DNA of 64,000 nucleotides, from positions 4,115-68,114 of the forward strand of contig DOPM01000025.1 in the NCBI GenBank assembly GCA_003513495.1, given 5' to 3'. This document shows, piece by piece, positions 23,960-32,015 of this stretch; within the stretch, counting starts at the first letter, position 1; the number at the start of each line of letters is the position of its first letter. The DNA comes from Desulfosporosinus sp. Lineage in GTDB: Bacteria; Bacillota; Desulfitobacteriia; Desulfitobacteriales; Desulfitobacteriaceae. The notes beneath the pieces were generated by a model. It saw nothing but the letters and a program-made list of their open reading frames with translations. It ran no database searches and had not been told where the DNA came from. The translations under genes and the position numbers were made by a program.

Positions 23960-24016
23960 AAACGCTCACCTCAATTTGCAAAAAAGTTACAGAAGCGTCC
24001 CCCTGCCACATAGCAT

Positions 24017-24220
24017 TTATAAGTTTTGTAATTGCTTCTCAATAACGTCGAGTTTGCTTTCTAGCAGCTTTTTTTGTTCTTGTAGTAATTCTTTTTGTGT
24101 TTTACTTTGGTTGGAATCTTTAATAAAGTTCTTTCCAGGACCTCTTCGATAACCTGATCCTTGTCCCAGACCCTTCATTGATGCTCGCCCCATTGGACCC
24201 GTACCATCTCTTCCAGGCAT
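24017..24220 (-). CDS. DUF5320-type Gly-rich coiled-coil small protein
   Basis: 67 aa. MPGRDGTGPMGRASMKGLGQGSGY is the hallmark N-terminus of small DUF5320 proteins that accompany NifX/MinD-ferredoxin clusters; the C-terminal 30 residues (KELLQEQKKLLESKLDVIEKQL) form a coiled coil. First gene of the minus operon, directly under the 24266-24293 promoter. Function unknown. Confidence 0.8.
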   Translation of the reverse strand: MPGRDGTGPMGRASMKGLGQGSGYRRGPGKNFIKDSNQSKTQKELLQEQKKLLESKLDVIEKQLQNL

Positions 24221-24265
24221 TTCTAACCCCCCTTAGTTATTGACATATGTCATTAAATAAGGTTA

Positions 24266-24293
24266 ATTATACTCCATTTTGAACATATGTCAT
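24266..24293 (-). promoter_or_regulatory. Sigma-A promoter of the DUF5320-DUF134-NifX operon
   Basis: Minus strand ATGACA - 16 bp - TATAAT (24293 to 24266), about 45 bp upstream of the ATG at 24220. Confidence 0.75.
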
Positions 24294-24349
24294 TAATGTT
24301 TTGTTAACTTTTCACAGTGTCTATTGCTTAAATTCTCCAAAATATATAA

Positions 24350-24377
24350 TTGACATATGTTCTATATCAAGTATAAT
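24350..24377 (+). promoter_or_regulatory. Sigma-A promoter of the DsrK-like gene
   Basis: TTGACA (24350-24355) - 16 bp - TATAAT (24372-24377), both hexamers perfect. The mRNA leader would be about 130 nt to the ATG at 24513. Confidence 0.8.
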
Positions 24378-24512
24378 AAAAAATAATAGGGCATATGTCA
24401 ATAATAGATTTATCTTATTGTCCAGTCTTAACTCCCACTTCCTAAAGAGGGAGTGTCATAAAATAGGTAGATAATTAAAAGGTTCACTTTTGTGGGAAGA
24501 GGAGAGCTGAGT

Positions 24513-26129
24513 ATGATAGATCAAAAGGATTTAAGACCAAAAGACATGGGACGGCCCCATGAGCAACTTATCAAACTTCAACCTGAACAGCTAATGCCTT
24601 TATTTCCGCCCTATGATAAACCTGGAATGGAACCTCTATTAACAGATCCTAAGCCAGCCTGGAAAGAAAAATTCTGTACTACGTTAGATGGTTACGTTGG
24701 TATTGATACGTTAAATCGACCTAAAACCAAAGAGGATGAAGATGAATTTGTCCGTAAGTTTCTCAGCGGCCTAGAAAAAAGCTTTTCGGATGCTAACAAT
24801 GGAGTGCTTCAGCCCTTCTTACTGTCCTTTGAATACTGCGCTAAATGTGATACGTGTTCAGCTGCCTGTCATATCTATGAAGCCTCTGGGAAAAACGAGT
24901 TATACCGTCCTATCTTTCGTTCCGAAGTACTGCGAAAAATTGTCAAAAAGCACTTTACCACCAGCGGGAAGCTGCTAGGCGGTTTTGTAGGAGCAGATAT
25001 TGATGTGAACTGGGAAACCATTGCTCGACTTGGAGAATTAGCCTATCGCTGCAATCTTTGCCGTCGCTGTGCTCAGACCTGCCCCCTTGGCTTAGATAAT
25101 GCTATTATGACGAAAGAGATTCGCAAGATCTTTAGCCAAGAGATGGGCATTGCTCCACTTCCCCTGCATACTAAAGGGACGGTGCTTCAGCTAAAAACAG
25201 GTTCATCTACGGGAGTTTCGAAACCTGCTTTCTTAGATACGATAGAGTTTCTAGAAGAGGATATGGAAGAGAAATATGGTTTAAAAATCAAGTTTCCAAT
25301 GGATAAAAAAGGTGCGGATATCCTATTGCTGCATAATGCCGGGGAATATATGGCTTGGCCGGAAAACCCTATTGCTTTTGCAATTCTCTTTGAAGAAGCT
25401 GGCCTAAACTGGACCCTAAGCAGTGAAATAGCAGGATATGACAATGTAAACTACGGCATCTGGTACGATGATTTTCAAGCAAAAGCCCTTGCCACACTGC
25501 AGATGAAGGTAGCCAAGGAATTAGGCGTCAACCGAATCGTAATCGCCGAGTGTGGGCATGCTCATAAGGCCTCAGCTTTAGTAGGGGATCGCCTGGTGAA
25601 TGCTGACGCAAAAGTCCCCGTCGAGAGTTGTCTCCCTCTTCTTTGGGATTTGATTAAGAGAAGGCGGTTAGTGTTAGATCCGAGTAAAAATAATTTTCCC
25701 GTGACACTGCATGATCCTTGCAATTATGTTCGTGGAATGGGAATCGTAGAACCTCAGCGGAAGGTCTTAAAAGCTATTAGTCCTCAGTTCAGAGAAATGA
25801 CTCCGCATGGAGTGAATAATTACTGCTGCGGCGGCGGCGGTGGATTCGCGATTACAAATTCCATGAATTTTTCTGAATGGAGAAACAAGGTAAGCTCTCG
25901 CATGAAGTTCAACCAGATCCTTGGAGCCTTTCAAGATAGCATGGAGAACACTGCCCTGCCTAAATATGTTTGTGCCCCTTGTTCTAACTGCAAGGGAGCA
26001 ATTCGGGACATTTTAGAGTACTATGAGGCTACGGATAAATTTAATGTTCAGTATGGTGGTTTAGTCGAACTTATGGTAAATGCCCTTGTGAGTATGAAAA
26101 AACCCTTTATGGAGTTCTTAGAAGAGTGA
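24513..26129 (+). CDS. DsrK/HdrD-like iron-sulfur electron-transfer protein
   Basis: 538 aa from ATG 24513 (GAGGAGA nine bases upstream; the GTG at 24492 has none). Two ferredoxin-type clusters (YCAKCDTCSAACHIY and CNLCRRCAQTCPLGLD), then two CCG-type domains with HDPCNYVRG...NNYCCGGGGGFA and CAPCSNCKGAIRD, the non-cubane cluster ligands of heterodisulfide reductase HdrD and DsrK. Cytoplasmic Fe-S protein that would pass electrons from a membrane partner to a thiol/disulfide. Here it stands alone: no DsrM, J, O or P next to it. Divergent from, and apparently co-regulated with, the DUF134 operon. Confidence 0.85.
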   Translation: MIDQKDLRPKDMGRPHEQLIKLQPEQLMPLFPPYDKPGMEPLLTDPKPAWKEKFCTTLDGYVGIDTLNRPKTKEDEDEFVRKFLSGLEKSFSDANNGVLQPFLLSFEYCAKCDTCSAACHIYEASGKNELYRPIFRSEVLRKIVKKHFTTSGKLLGGFVGADIDVNWETIARLGELAYRCNLCRRCAQTCPLGLDNAIMTKEIRKIFSQEMGIAPLPLHTKGTVLQLKTGSSTGVSKPAFLDTIEFLEEDMEEKYGLKIKFPMDKKGADILLLHNAGEYMAWPENPIAFAILFEEAGLNWTLSSEIAGYDNVNYGIWYDDFQAKALATLQMKVAKELGVNRIVIAECGHAHKASALVGDRLVNADAKVPVESCLPLLWDLIKRRRLVLDPSKNNFPVTLHDPCNYVRGMGIVEPQRKVLKAISPQFREMTPHGVNNYCCGGGGGFAITNSMNFSEWRNKVSSRMKFNQILGAFQDSMENTALPKYVCAPCSNCKGAIRDILEYYEATDKFNVQYGGLVELMVNALVSMKKPFMEFLEE

Positions 26130-26183
26130 ATTGCCTCTTAGTCTTCTCCTCTCTTTTTGGGGAGGAATGGGGATATACATCAT

Positions 26184-26222
26184 GAGAAGCACGTTGGCCT
26201 GGACAACCAACGTGCTTCTCAT
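26184..26222 (+). terminator. Terminator of the DsrK-like gene
   Basis: Stem GAGAAGCACGTTGG/CCAACGTGCTTCTC, followed by ATATTGTTT. Confidence 0.8.
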
Positions 26223-26308
26223 ATTGTTTAAAGCCTTTACTGGAAGAAATTTATAGATCAATTTGTCCTTACACCCTTAGATTATCATCAATATTATGAT
26301 ATTATATT

Positions 26309-26324
26309 TAGTATCTATATACTA
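26309..26324. promoter_or_regulatory. Palindrome upstream of the YeeE-TusA operon
   Basis: TAGTAT-CTAT-ATACTA, a perfect 6-bp inverted repeat 77 bp upstream of the presumed start. Could be an operator for the LysR-type regulator encoded at the other end of the operon, but this is inference. Confidence 0.4.
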
Positions 26325-26400
26325 TTCTTTATAGTGCTCTCAAGCAGAACTTAATCCGAATTTTCCCAAACTAAATTTTTATAGAAAAGGAGAGGACAAT

Positions 26401-27030
26401 ATTAAGAAACGTACTTTTAATTCCCAACGAAATTGGAACATTGGATTCATTGTATTTCTTATGTTGTTAATTACTCTCCTATCCCAAATAAGTTTCCGTC
26501 TTACACTAATTCTAGTTCTGGGAACATGTTTGGGTTTTGTCTTGCAAAAATCCCGTTTCTGTCTTGTATCTGCATTACGCGATCCCATATTAATTGGTAT
26601 GACTCAACTCACTCGAGCCTTTCTTTTGCTTTTAGGAATTAGCATCCTTGGTTTTGCACTAGTTTCTTGGGGAGCTGCGGTGAAAAATATTCCGGTAACC
26701 CTTAATGTTTTTCCTATGGGTGTGCATACCGTTGTCGGTGGTCTCTTGTTCGGGATAGGAATGGTGTTAGCTGGCGGCTGTTCCACAGGAATCATAATCC
26801 GTGTTGGAGAAGGGTTTGCAATGCAAATGCTCGCTTTTTTTGGTCTAGCTGTCGGCGCAGTTTTAGGAGAGCGATCGTCTGTCAACTGGAGAAATACCTT
26901 CGGTGAATGGCCCGGGATTTTTTTGCCGGATATTTTCGGTTGGATTCCAACCCTTATTCTCGAAATAATCGTTTTATTAACCTTATGGCAGTTGGCTAGA
27001 TGGTGGCAAAAAAAACAATTAGGGGAATAG
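26401..27030 (+). CDS. YeeE/YedE-family sulfur-compound transporter, first half
   Basis: 209 aa if read from ATT 26401, which sits 5 nt after AAGGAGAGG; the first ATG (26461) has no SD and would begin inside the first membrane helix. Five or six TM segments; LGTCLGFVLQKSRFCLVSALRDP and GGLLFGIGMVLAGGCSTGIIIRVGEG are the twin conserved Cys-bearing motifs of the family (thiosulfate/sulfur uptake, as in TsuA of Spirochaeta). Forms an operon with TusA and a second YeeE half. Confidence 0.8.
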   Translation: MKKRTFNSQRNWNIGFIVFLMLLITLLSQISFRLTLILVLGTCLGFVLQKSRFCLVSALRDPILIGMTQLTRAFLLLLGISILGFALVSWGAAVKNIPVTLNVFPMGVHTVVGGLLFGIGMVLAGGCSTGIIIRVGEGFAMQMLAFFGLAVGAVLGERSSVNWRNTFGEWPGIFLPDIFGWIPTLILEIIVLLTLWQLARWWQKKQLGE

Positions 27031-27039
27031 GTGAACGCT

Positions 27040-27270
27040 ATGGCTCGCTTTTCAATTGATATATGGGGAGAAATGTGTCCAATTCCCCTCATTAAAGCAA
27101 AAAAAAAGTTGTCGACTATGCAATGCGGTGATATTTTAGTCTTAGAAACTGAACATAGTTGTACCTCAAGGGGTATCGTCGTTTGGGCAAAAGCTAATCG
27201 CTATAGTATTGAAGAAAAAGAAGTGGCGAATGGAATCTGGCACCTTGAACTGACAAAAACTCATGATTAG
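27040..27270 (+). CDS. tusA: TusA/SirA-family sulfur carrier
   Basis: 76 aa from ATG 27040 (AGGTG upstream; GTG 27031 directly after the preceding stop is an alternative). WGEMCPIPLIKAKKKL holds the CPxP persulfide-carrying cysteine; the fold ends IEEKEVANGIWHLELTK. Accepts sulfane sulfur delivered by the flanking YeeE transporters and passes it on in the cytosol. The first YeeE stop is only nine bases away. Confidence 0.9.
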   Translation: MARFSIDIWGEMCPIPLIKAKKKLSTMQCGDILVLETEHSCTSRGIVVWAKANRYSIEEKEVANGIWHLELTKTHD

Positions 27271-27284
27271 AAAGAGTGTATAGC

Positions 27285-27776
27285 ATGAAAAAGACTCTAC
27301 AGACAATCATCCACGGCCCTTGGGCTTATTGGATAGGAGCAATTATTTTAGGACTGCTTAATATACTTGTGCTGATCGTGAGGGGGCAGCCCTGGGGAGT
27401 CACTTTAAATATTGAGCTTTGGACTGAATGGATCGCGACTAACCTAGGAATACTTAGCAATCGAGGAATTACGTTAACGGACTTAATGGCTGCCTCGGGA
27501 ACCTATTTAAACTTCGGTTTGCTGATAGGTGCTTTTTGGGCAACGTTAGCGGCTTCGCAGTTTCGTTTTCGACCAATTCGGGATAAAAAGTTCTTTTTTT
27601 CAGCTTTGATTGGTGGATTACTTATGGGATATGGAGCACGAATTGCCTATGGATGTAACGTAGGTGCCCTATTAAACGGAATTGCCTCAAGTTCCCTTAC
27701 AGGATGGATTTTTGCCGCTGCGGTCTTTGCGGGAACTTGGATAGGTTCAAAACTTCTTCTAAAGTATTTAATGTAA
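27285..27776 (+). CDS. YeeE/YedE-family sulfur-compound transporter, second half
   Basis: 163 aa from ATG 27285. TM segments with RGQPWGVTLN, FRFRPIRDKKFFFSALIGGLLMGYGARIAYGCNVGALLNGIASSSLTGWIF: the family motif GxGARxxxGCNxGxxLxG with its conserved Cys. Complements the first half to make a full YeeE-like carrier around TusA. Terminator at 27789. Confidence 0.88.
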   Translation: MKKTLQTIIHGPWAYWIGAIILGLLNILVLIVRGQPWGVTLNIELWTEWIATNLGILSNRGITLTDLMAASGTYLNFGLLIGAFWATLAASQFRFRPIRDKKFFFSALIGGLLMGYGARIAYGCNVGALLNGIASSSLTGWIFAAAVFAGTWIGSKLLLKYLM

Positions 27777-27788
27777 AGTAATTTAGTA

Positions 27789-27817
27789 TAAAGAGACAGC
27801 TTGCGCTGTCTCTTTAC
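27789..27817. terminator. Terminator between the YeeE operon and the LysR gene
   Basis: Perfect stem AAAGAGACAGC/GCTGTCTCTTT with loop TTGC, used by both convergent transcripts. Confidence 0.85.
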
Positions 27818-27831
27818 TGTTATTATTTACA

Positions 27832-28734
27832 TTAACATAGGCAACTTTCCTCAGGGTTGGTAAGGAATTTGATGAATTGCTTCGCCTTGGTAGTAAGGGG
27901 TCGACTATTTGAGAAAATAATATTAAAAATCAGAGGCATATCCATATCCATAATCCTTAGAACTTTTAGAGTTCCCGTATACGCCTCTTTCCGAACTGCC
28001 AATAAGGGCATAACCGATCCCCCTAAGCCGGCCTCAACAGCTGATTTAATGGCATAGATATTTTTCATTTCAGTAATTACATTTAGCTGATTCACTGAAT
28101 AGCCATGACGGGCTAAAGCCGTTGCCAAAATCTTACGTGTACCTGATCCGTCTTCTCTCATTATTAACGGTTGTTTTAAGAAGTCTTGAAGAGAAATTGT
28201 GTCTCCTTCAGCAGGATGCTGAGGAGGGACAATAAGTACTAATTCATCCGAAGCGACATGAAGAGATTTAAGTGTAGAAGACTCTGTGTCTCCTTCCACA
28301 ACACCGATATCAACCACATCTGTCATAACCATGTTAAGAACCTCTTCGGCATTGGCGATATTTAAGCAAAGTTCAACCTCTGGGAATTGTTCTTTAAACA
28401 AATAGATGGAACATGGAAGAGCAACATTACCGATGGTTGTGCTTGCCCCAACCACAACTTGATTATTTTCATGTTGAAATACGGACTCAATTTGTTGTTC
28501 CATCTCTTCTTGAAGGTCAAGGATCTTTTGGGCATAGTTATAAAAGACTTCGCCAGCCTTGGTGAGCGTCACACCCTGTGGGGTTCGGGTAAGTAATTGC
28601 CCTTGGTAGTATTCTTCTAGATTTTTTACTTGTGTGCTAACAGCCGGTTGACTCATATGCAACAATTTTGCAGCTTTTGAAAAACTTTGTTGGCGGGTTA
28701 CCATACAGAATATTTTGAGTTGGTTACTATCCAA
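27832..28734 (-). CDS. LysR-family transcriptional regulator (CysL-like)
   Basis: 300 aa. HTH at 17-40 (QSFSKAAKLLHMSQPAVSTQVKNLE), effector domain with VVVGASTTIGNVALPCSIYLFKEQFPEVEL and a second half VLIVPPQHPAEGD...GSGTRKILATAL. The subtype resembles regulators of sulfur or selenium metabolism. It is convergent with the YeeE operon and lies downstream of the cytochrome bc genes, so either could be a target. Confidence 0.88.
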   Translation of the reverse strand: MDSNQLKIFCMVTRQQSFSKAAKLLHMSQPAVSTQVKNLEEYYQGQLLTRTPQGVTLTKAGEVFYNYAQKILDLQEEMEQQIESVFQHENNQVVVGASTTIGNVALPCSIYLFKEQFPEVELCLNIANAEEVLNMVMTDVVDIGVVEGDTESSTLKSLHVASDELVLIVPPQHPAEGDTISLQDFLKQPLIMREDGSGTRKILATALARHGYSVNQLNVITEMKNIYAIKSAVEAGLGGSVMPLLAVRKEAYTGTLKVLRIMDMDMPLIFNIIFSNSRPLTTKAKQFIKFLTNPEESCLC

Positions 28735-28822
28735 GCAATTTCACCATCCTCTAAGTTTCTAAGAAGATTAACCTATTAGTATTGTATAGCCAAGCATTAA
28801 AGAATTCAATGAGTCAGATATC

Positions 28823-30286
28823 TCATTCTCCTCCCGAGGAAGGTTTGTCCTTTGAGACATCATGGCATTTGTGACAGTCATCAGAAGACTGTTTATCCGG
28901 GTCTTGTTGGCATTGACTGCCTATGACCTGGGGAATATAGAATTTTTCTCCGTTCGTTTTACGATAGCTAAACCATTTACCGTCTTCCTGACGAGCGTAT
29001 TCCAATTCCTCTCCCTTTGCCGTTTTTAGGATTACATCCCCCATTTTGAGGGGAGGAAAGACTGGATTAATGCGAGCTTCCACCCAAGCCGTATCAGACT
29101 TTTCTGTTACCTTCCACTCGATAGGCTTGCTAACCGTACTTCCATGGCAATCCCGACATTGTATTTTTAAGGCTTTCCATTCTGAGTAGTACATCTCCCC
29201 ATCCCCCATGGTTTCCTCGCGAGTATGGCAGTCTACACAATCCAGGTTAACTTCGCATTTGGTAAAAACCAATCCGGGAGAATAAACATTTTGCCAGCGG
29301 GTCTCAAGACTCTCTTGGTCCGGAGGAGGTGAAGCTTTGACACGGTCTAGATCATGACGAGGCACAAAATCCATAGTATCGACTTTATACTCTCCTTGAT
29401 TATGACATTGATTACATTGGGTGTAAGGGATTTGCACGGTCAGACGATGGGATATCCCATAACCCGGTTTTGACCTAGGGATTGTGACATCCTTTCCCTC
29501 ATAGGTGTGTTGTGGGTTACTTAGAACATGACAGCTCTCACACCCATTAGCCTTAACTTCTTGCCCCGGTAATTCCCCCCCGGTCAGGTGGCAAACTGCC
29601 AGACAATTTTGCTGAAATTTTCCTTCCTCCGGACGATGGTTAAAAGGCGCTTGGATATCAGCAGCAGTCTCCCCAGGTTTAAGCAATACCTTAGGCGGGA
29701 TGTCCAGCCCATACATATACCTAGTCATGGAAAGTTCACCCCCTTTGCTGGCCATAAGAGCTGTGGCCAGTAAATCTACTTGGTTGTCAGCCTCTTCTCG
29801 ATTTCCACTATGGCATTGTCCTACTTCCGAGTTGCCCCCACAACTAAGGCGGGCCGATTCTAACTGACCCGGATGCCCCCCGCCATACATTCCTTCATGA
29901 GCCGTCTTCTCATCCAAAGACAATGGATTTCCTCCGTGACAAGCCGTACAGCCAACGCTGTCGATGGGGTGCGAAACAGAAATCTCTTCAATTCCTAAAT
30001 GACAGGTAGTACAACGCTCAATGCGGCCATTTGAGAGACGTATCTCTTGCACAGTTGGCTTTTTTTCCTGCCACTCTTTAATCTCCTGTGCTAAGTTCCT
30101 TTTTTGTTCTTCTCCTTGAATCGTGGACATTTTTCCCTGAAGCTCCGCAATCTGAGCCTGAAAGTACTTTGTTTGCCATTCCTGCCAAGGGGAGGAACTG
30201 AAGGAGTTCACCGCTAAGAGAATCATTATGAGGCAAACGATAATTGCTAACCCAAGAAGTATTAATAACCTGATTTGCTTGGTCAT
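28823..30286 (-). CDS. Membrane-anchored multiheme cytochrome c
   Basis: 487 aa. N-terminal anchor (about 5-27), then a coiled region, then heme sites: seven CxxCH (CTTCH, CTACH, CESCH, CNQCH, CVDCH, CRDCH, CHKCH), one CLAVCH (CxxxCH) and a wide CGGNSEVGQCH. Faces the outside. Last gene of the Rieske-cytochrome b6 operon, so it is likely the electron exit (or entry) of that bc complex in place of cytochrome c1/f. Not close to nitrite reductase NrfA by motif (no CxxCK). Heme count seven to nine depending on the irregular sites. Confidence 0.85.
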   Translation of the reverse strand: MTKQIRLLILLGLAIIVCLIMILLAVNSFSSSPWQEWQTKYFQAQIAELQGKMSTIQGEEQKRNLAQEIKEWQEKKPTVQEIRLSNGRIERCTTCHLGIEEISVSHPIDSVGCTACHGGNPLSLDEKTAHEGMYGGGHPGQLESARLSCGGNSEVGQCHSGNREEADNQVDLLATALMASKGGELSMTRYMYGLDIPPKVLLKPGETAADIQAPFNHRPEEGKFQQNCLAVCHLTGGELPGQEVKANGCESCHVLSNPQHTYEGKDVTIPRSKPGYGISHRLTVQIPYTQCNQCHNQGEYKVDTMDFVPRHDLDRVKASPPPDQESLETRWQNVYSPGLVFTKCEVNLDCVDCHTREETMGDGEMYYSEWKALKIQCRDCHGSTVSKPIEWKVTEKSDTAWVEARINPVFPPLKMGDVILKTAKGEELEYARQEDGKWFSYRKTNGEKFYIPQVIGSQCQQDPDKQSSDDCHKCHDVSKDKPSSGGE

Positions 30287-30301
30287 TTTAGTAATCCTCC
30301 T

Positions 30302-30757
30302 TCACCCCATCAACATGTATAAGAACGTTAACCCGACCCAAACCAAACTTAGGATCAGGAAAATAATCCAGGTCAACCTCCCGCCTAGTTTCTCACTCCA
30401 CCAAGGCAAAGTTAATAGCACTGCCATAGACAGAAGAGGTAAAACCCAGCCACTTAGCCATGCCGGCCAACGCTGCAATAAATATTGAATGGATCCGAAG
30501 ACCCAAGGGGCTTTAGATAGGCTGACAGCCGCAGCCTTAGGTGAGGTGTCTAAAGGGACCTCAACACCGGCAGTTAAGCCAAATAAGAGGCTCAACCAAA
30601 GAAAAGTACTTATGTACTCTCTCACTTGTAACTCAATCAGTGGCACTCTTTCTTTGGGAGCTCTCTCCTTGGCCTTTAGAGGCACTTGTGGTCTGTCACT
30701 TTCCGTTGGATCCATGTCTTTCACCTCAAGCCCTGTAAGATGTTTTTGTTCGTACAC
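30302..30757 (-). CDS. Cytochrome bc complex subunit IV-like membrane protein
   Basis: 151 aa with a 45-residue polar N-terminus and three membrane helices (about 48-65, 92-117, 128-148). KAPWVFGSIQYLLQRWPAWLSG recalls the Qo-site PEWY region of subunit IV, with PWVF replacing PEWY. It starts 1 bp after the cytochrome b6 stop. Together with b6 it completes the split b subunit. Confidence 0.75.
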   Translation of the reverse strand: MYEQKHLTGLEVKDMDPTESDRPQVPLKAKERAPKERVPLIELQVREYISTFLWLSLLFGLTAGVEVPLDTSPKAAAVSLSKAPWVFGSIQYLLQRWPAWLSGWVLPLLSMAVLLTLPWWSEKLGGRLTWIIFLILSLVWVGLTFLYMLMG

Positions 30758-30758
30758 T

Positions 30759-31385
30759 TTACAAAGGCCTTACTCCGCCGTCACGCCGAATTCGCCAAAA
30801 ATGAAACATCTGCAGGAAACCAAGGACACCTGGCAATATAAAAACATGCCAGGCGTACATATTTAAGGTACTGCCATTGAAGGACGATGGTTGACCAAAG
30901 AATATGGTCGCCAATGCTTGCCCCCCTGGTAATGATGTGAACAAAGCTTGTCCAATAGTAGCCGCAGCCCCGCTTTCTTGTCCTCCCCGGAGTAAGTAAC
31001 CAGAATAATCCAAGATTACAGTTAAAACAAAAAGTACTACCCCAGTGATCCAATTAAGCTCGCGTAATGGGCGGTAGGCCTTAGACCATACCACCCGTAC
31101 CATATGCAGGAAAACACTAATCACCATCATCTGTGCTGCCCAAAAATGCAAAGAACGGATGACCCCCCCATAAGGAAGCACAGAATTTAGTTCACTGAGA
31201 GAAACAAATGCCTCAACCCCAGGCTGATAAAAGAACAAGAGTAACACACCCGTGATGGTTAAAACTAGAAAGGCTAAAAATGAAAATCCACCCAAACAAA
31301 ATGTTGCTCTTAACCGTAGAGCACCCGTCATTATTTGGCGAGGACGAATATGTCCCATAAAGGAATTGTTTCCTTGCTTGCCCAT
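30759..31385 (-). CDS. Cytochrome b6-type subunit
   Basis: 208 aa, four TM helices. Heme ligands are seen as His pairs: SLHFWAAQMMVISVFLHMVR (spacing 14) and WHVFILPGVLGFLQMFHFWR (spacing 15, the b6 type rather than mitochondrial b). GGQESGAAATIGQAL matches the cd-helix region. The quinol-oxidising core of a menaquinol:cytochrome c oxidoreductase; menaquinone genes (mqnC, hepT) are in the same window. Confidence 0.88.
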   Translation of the reverse strand: MGKQGNNSFMGHIRPRQIMTGALRLRATFCLGGFSFLAFLVLTITGVLLLFFYQPGVEAFVSLSELNSVLPYGGVIRSLHFWAAQMMVISVFLHMVRVVWSKAYRPLRELNWITGVVLFVLTVILDYSGYLLRGGQESGAAATIGQALFTSLPGGQALATIFFGQPSSFNGSTLNMYAWHVFILPGVLGFLQMFHFWRIRRDGGVRPL

Positions 31386-31476
31386 CTTATTCTCCCTATA
31401 TAAGCATAATCAGAATAGCTTTTCCCAGATGATTGATAATTAAAACCGGTCACTCCCTAGTTGAACTGACGTCATC

Positions 31477-31929
31477 CTACATTTTTTGACTAGCAAGATA
31501 GAAACCCTCTTTCTCCCTCACTTCCGCCCGAGCCAAGGGACTCACTGCAGGACCCTCTAAAGGCTGCCCCTCCTGGTTAAAACGACTGCCGTGACAGGGA
31601 CATAGCCACTGAACCTGTTCAGGGTCGTAACTCACCTCACAACCCAAATGGGTACAAGTAGCCCACATCCCTTCCACTCCCTCGTCTCCTTGCCGCAGCC
31701 AAAAGCGGGTTTGACCTATTCTTTGCCAATGAAGATTCAATGGCATCTCATGACTGGCAACACGAGCTTTGGCCAGTTGGTTTTCTTTAGCCCTTAAATA
31801 GCGACTGACGGGGTAAAGACAACCTAATCCTAGCACTAATAGAGTCTTTCGGCCCAGACTTAGGACTTGCCGCCTGCTGTAAAGGGTTTGCTCAGTTGTC
31901 AATAGGTCCACCCCTTTTAATAAAACCAT
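31477..31929 (-). CDS. Rieske [2Fe-2S] iron-sulfur protein
   Basis: 150 aa. N-terminal Tat-like signal YSRRQVLSLG with a hydrophobic segment; cluster ligands CTHLGC (about 92-97) and CPCHGSRF (about 110-117). First gene of the bc-complex operon, following psrC by 86 bp with no strong terminator between them, so it may be co-transcribed with the polysulfide reductase. Confidence 0.92.
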   Translation of the reverse strand: MVLLKGVDLLTTEQTLYSRRQVLSLGRKTLLVLGLGCLYPVSRYLRAKENQLAKARVASHEMPLNLHWQRIGQTRFWLRQGDEGVEGMWATCTHLGCEVSYDPEQVQWLCPCHGSRFNQEGQPLEGPAVSPLARAEVREKEGFYLASQKM

Positions 31930-32015
31930 GAAGTAAAGAATCTATCCTGATTTATCCCTAAACTGGAGCAAATAAGATTCTCCGCTGTGCTCAGTCTGTT
32001 ACGTCAGTAGTGTCC

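Larger units (their letters stand above)
24241..24400. promoter_or_regulatory. Four TGACATATGTCA-type operators between divergent operons
   Basis: Copies: 24241-24252 TGACATATGTCA (perfect), 24281-24292 GAACATATGTCA, 24351-24362 TGACATATGTTC, 24389-24400 GGGCATATGTCA. Centres are 40, 70 and 38 bp apart, almost mirror-symmetric. Each promoter has one site on its -35 and one downstream of its -10, the layout of repression. Likely ligand: the DUF134 protein encoded in the minus operon. Confidence 0.75.
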
